Origin: a virus
Strand: one strand, 5' to 3'
Length of the DNA: 22,064 nt
IMG/VR virus record: IMGVR_UViG_3300010166_000004
Span: 1 to 22,064 of that record
Shown: positions 20,320 to 22,064 of the stretch, piece after piece
Numbering within the stretch: the stretch's first letter is position 1
Layout: the number at the start of each line of letters is the position of its first letter
Translations under genes and position numbers: made by a program
The notes under the pieces: model-generated
What the model saw: only the letters and a program-made list of their open reading frames with translations
The model's database searches: none
Told to the model about the DNA's origin: nothing

Positions 20320-22064
20320 TTACCAGGTAACAGCCTGAGTCCAAGCCACGACACCAGCACGACGCAGGCCCCAGTTGACGTCCATGATCATCCGGAGCGC
20401 CATCGTGTCAGTCTGCCAAAGCGAACGAACCGGAGCCGCCACAGTAGCAGGCGAGCCCGCCGTACCAATGGCCAGAGGCGTGGTGTCCTCAAAGTGCAGC
20501 GTGGCCTGGTCGCTGACATCAAAGCGCGGAGCACCGCCTTCAATCGCGACAAAGTCAGCAGCATCGATAAGGATGACCATGCCCGCCGTTACAGTGGACG
20601 AGAGGATCACTGGATAGCCATTGAACCGGTTATTGTTGATCTCAGCCGCAAACGGAAAGTCGCCGCCCGCATTCTGAGTCATCGCGATAGCCAGCGCGTT
20701 GACTGGGTTCATGATCCACACCGGAGCGCGGAGGTTGCCGTTGCTCGCAGTGATCAAAGCACCAACCAGCGCCTTGAGATCGCCAACAAGCGCAGCAAAC
20801 CCACCACCAGTAGTCGCCGTCACGACTGTGATACCATTACGGATACCAGCAGGACGTGTGGCCGAAGCAGCGGTGGCATCAAGAAGCACGGTGTCAAGCG
20901 CGACAGACGTGTCCTCCTGAATGGCGTTCCGAATCAGGCCCTCAATCGCCGGAGTAGAATGCTCTGCAATCTCGCGAGTGAACGCGGAGATCACAGCCAT
21001 CTTCTTGGGAGTGAAAGTCTGAGCAGTGAACGCACCCTGCCGAACTGGGATGGGCGCGCCTTCAGCAACGAACGACCCAGCGATGGTCGGCGTAGCTGAA
21101 CGAGTGGGGATGCTGATCAGGCCAGTACGACCAAAGTTCATCCGCAAGCCACGACCAGCGAGACCAGGATAAACCGAAGCTGGCATAAGCAGCGCCATGA
21201 ACGCGGTGAACGAAGTCTCCACCAGCTGAGAGGCCCAGCCAGAAGTGGTCGTGGTCGCTGGAGCAGTAGCCGCACGAGACAGAGAGATAGCTTCAGCGAC
21301 TGACATGCCCTCTGGACGAGTGGCGACAGACGCGACAATGCGCGTACCATCGTCAATCTTGCCATCGTCACCATAACGACGAGCAATGGCCTGCTCAAGG
21401 TTGATCGGCTGACCACGCTTCGCCGAGACGAAGCAATCGACCAGACCCACCGCCGTGCGCAGCCAGTGATCCTCTGGCTTAATCGTCTGCTTGGGAACAG
21501 CAAACGGACGCGGAGCAACAGCAGAGCCCTGACGAGACTCCGCAGCAATCACTGCGCGAGCAGCAAGCTGGCCTTCCGCTGCCTTGAGCGAGTCAAGGTT
21601 GCGCTGAGCATTCGCGATGTTCGTGGTCATCTCTTCACGAACAGTGAGAGCAGCATCATCAGGCTCATCGCCCGACTCAGTAAGGTGATTGGTGAGCGCA
21701 TCACGCAGCTCATCCAGCTTAGTCGTCGCATCCTCGATGCGCTTCGAAAGAGGTTCGTTCATTGTAGGAGTTTTCCGAACAGGAGATGTAGTGCCGGACC
21801 CGGCAGTTGATCCAGGAGCTTTTGATGAGGGTGCTTCAGCTTGCTCGCCAAACACCACTCTCATAGTCTCGCCGGAGATATTCAAAGAGCGCGCAATCGC
21901 AAGTGCGTCTGGGTTCGAGCCCACACCAACGATCGACGCCTCCAAGAGTTGCTGCCGCTTGTAGTGCGGCACACCGTCGATCATCTCGGGCTTGCCCAAG
22001 GCACGAAAGCGCACTGACACAGCCTTAAGTACACCTTGCTGCACAAGGCGGATGATTTCATCAA
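20320..22064 (-). CDS. Prohead protease C-terminus fused in frame to HK97-type major capsid protein (N-terminus off window)
   Basis: The frame is open from the right edge to TAA at 20320. The first roughly 65 visible residues (DEIIRLVQQGVLKAVSVRF ... LLEASIVGVGSNPDALAIAR) match the C-terminal part of HK97-family prohead proteases. A Pro/Ser/Thr linker follows, then MNEPLSKRIEDATTKLDELR (ATG at 21762) opens a coiled-coil scaffold-like segment of about 100 residues. The capsid fold follows, with ISIPTRSATPTIAGSFVAEG, APIPVRQGAFTAQTFTPKKM, ISAFTREIAEHS, NRFNGYPVILSS and a final IMDVNWGLRRAGVVAW. There is no stop between the protease and capsid parts. The internal ATG has only a weak ribosome site, so the capsid could be released by self-cleavage or partly made by internal initiation. 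The catalytic His/Ser would lie outside the window. Confidence 0.9.
   Translation of the reverse strand, partial: DEIIRLVQQGVLKAVSVRFRALGKPEMIDGVPHYKRQQLLEASIVGVGSNPDALAIARSLNISGETMRVVFGEQAEAPSSKAPGSTAGSGTTSPVRKTPTMNEPLSKRIEDATTKLDELRDALTNHLTESGDEPDDAALTVREEMTTNIANAQRNLDSLKAAEGQLAARAVIAAESRQGSAVAPRPFAVPKQTIKPEDHWLRTAVGLVDCFVSAKRGQPINLEQAIARRYGDDGKIDDGTRIVASVATRPEGMSVAEAISLSRAATAPATTTTSGWASQLVETSFTAFMALLMPASVYPGLAGRGLRMNFGRTGLISIPTRSATPTIAGSFVAEGAPIPVRQGAFTAQTFTPKKMAVISAFTREIAEHSTPAIEGLIRNAIQEDTSVALDTVLLDATAASATRPAGIRNGITVVTATTGGGFAALVGDLKALVGALITASNGNLRAPVWIMNPVNALAIAMTQNAGGDFPFAAEINNNRFNGYPVILSSTVTAGMVILIDAADFVAIEGGAPRFDVSDQATLHFEDTTPLAIGTAGSPATVAAPVRSLWQTDTMALRMIMDVNWGLRRAGVVAWTQAVTW

Noticed and set aside
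20164-21099. A 311-codon plus-strand open frame
   Set aside because: It lies antisense across the capsid gene, the following hairpin and part of the next gene, has a basic low-quality composition (many Arg, Ser, His), no phage family look and no ribosome site. The minus frames there are clearly conserved capsid proteins.

Overview
The window is a continuous stretch of a tailed-phage (siphovirus-type) or prophage virion-structure operon. Every gene I can support is on the minus strand, so transcription runs from the right edge to the left edge. Genes are packed with start/stop overlaps (ATGA, GTGA, TGATG, TAATG), and no stretch over 100 bases lacks a gene. Both edges cut through genes. The sequence alone does not show whether this is a prophage or a free phage genome: there is no integrase, att site, tRNA, lysis or host gene. 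A host in the Alphaproteobacteria, perhaps the Rhizobiales, is inferred from the tail chaperone type, which resembles the two chaperone proteins of the Rhodobacter gene transfer agent, and from the style of the tail and head-completion proteins.

Layout in transcription order. (1) Head: the C-terminus of an HK97-type prohead protease runs in the same open frame into the major capsid protein (20320-22064). An intrinsic-terminator-like hairpin follows, then a small acidic protein (19899-20228) and the portal protein (18482-19894). The portal lies downstream of the capsid gene, which reverses the usual order. (2) A block of about 12.7 kb holding probable fibre, spike or decoration genes: a collagen-like protein (17461-18546), two small proteins, a 1934-residue protein built from seven spike-like modules (10893-16697), a 152-residue protein of unknown function, a small nine-cysteine protein (10181-10438), and a 1446-residue protein with 22 copies of a Thr/Pro-rich repeat (5851-10191). 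(3) Head-tail joining: gp6/gp8-like connector, small unknown protein, head-tail adaptor, tail-completion protein and HK97 gp10-like protein, with the tail tube protein between the last two. (4) Tail: the tail-assembly chaperone with a probable programmed -1 frameshift, the tape measure protein, and two proteins of the tail tip region, the last cut by the left edge.

How it works together: the protease and capsid build the shell around the portal. The connector, adaptor and completion proteins join it to a tail tube whose length is set by a 607-residue tape measure, with assembly helped by the short and frameshifted chaperone forms. The fibre block sits between the portal and the connectors rather than after the tail-tip genes. 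This fits head fibres or head spikes more than tail fibres, but that is inference from position.

The most notable observations are the frameshift signal (G GGA AAA, a 7-base spacer and an 8-bp stem) joining two GTA-type chaperones, the very large repeat-built fibre block with an embedded cysteine-cluster gene, the protease-capsid fusion, and the unusual position of the portal gene.
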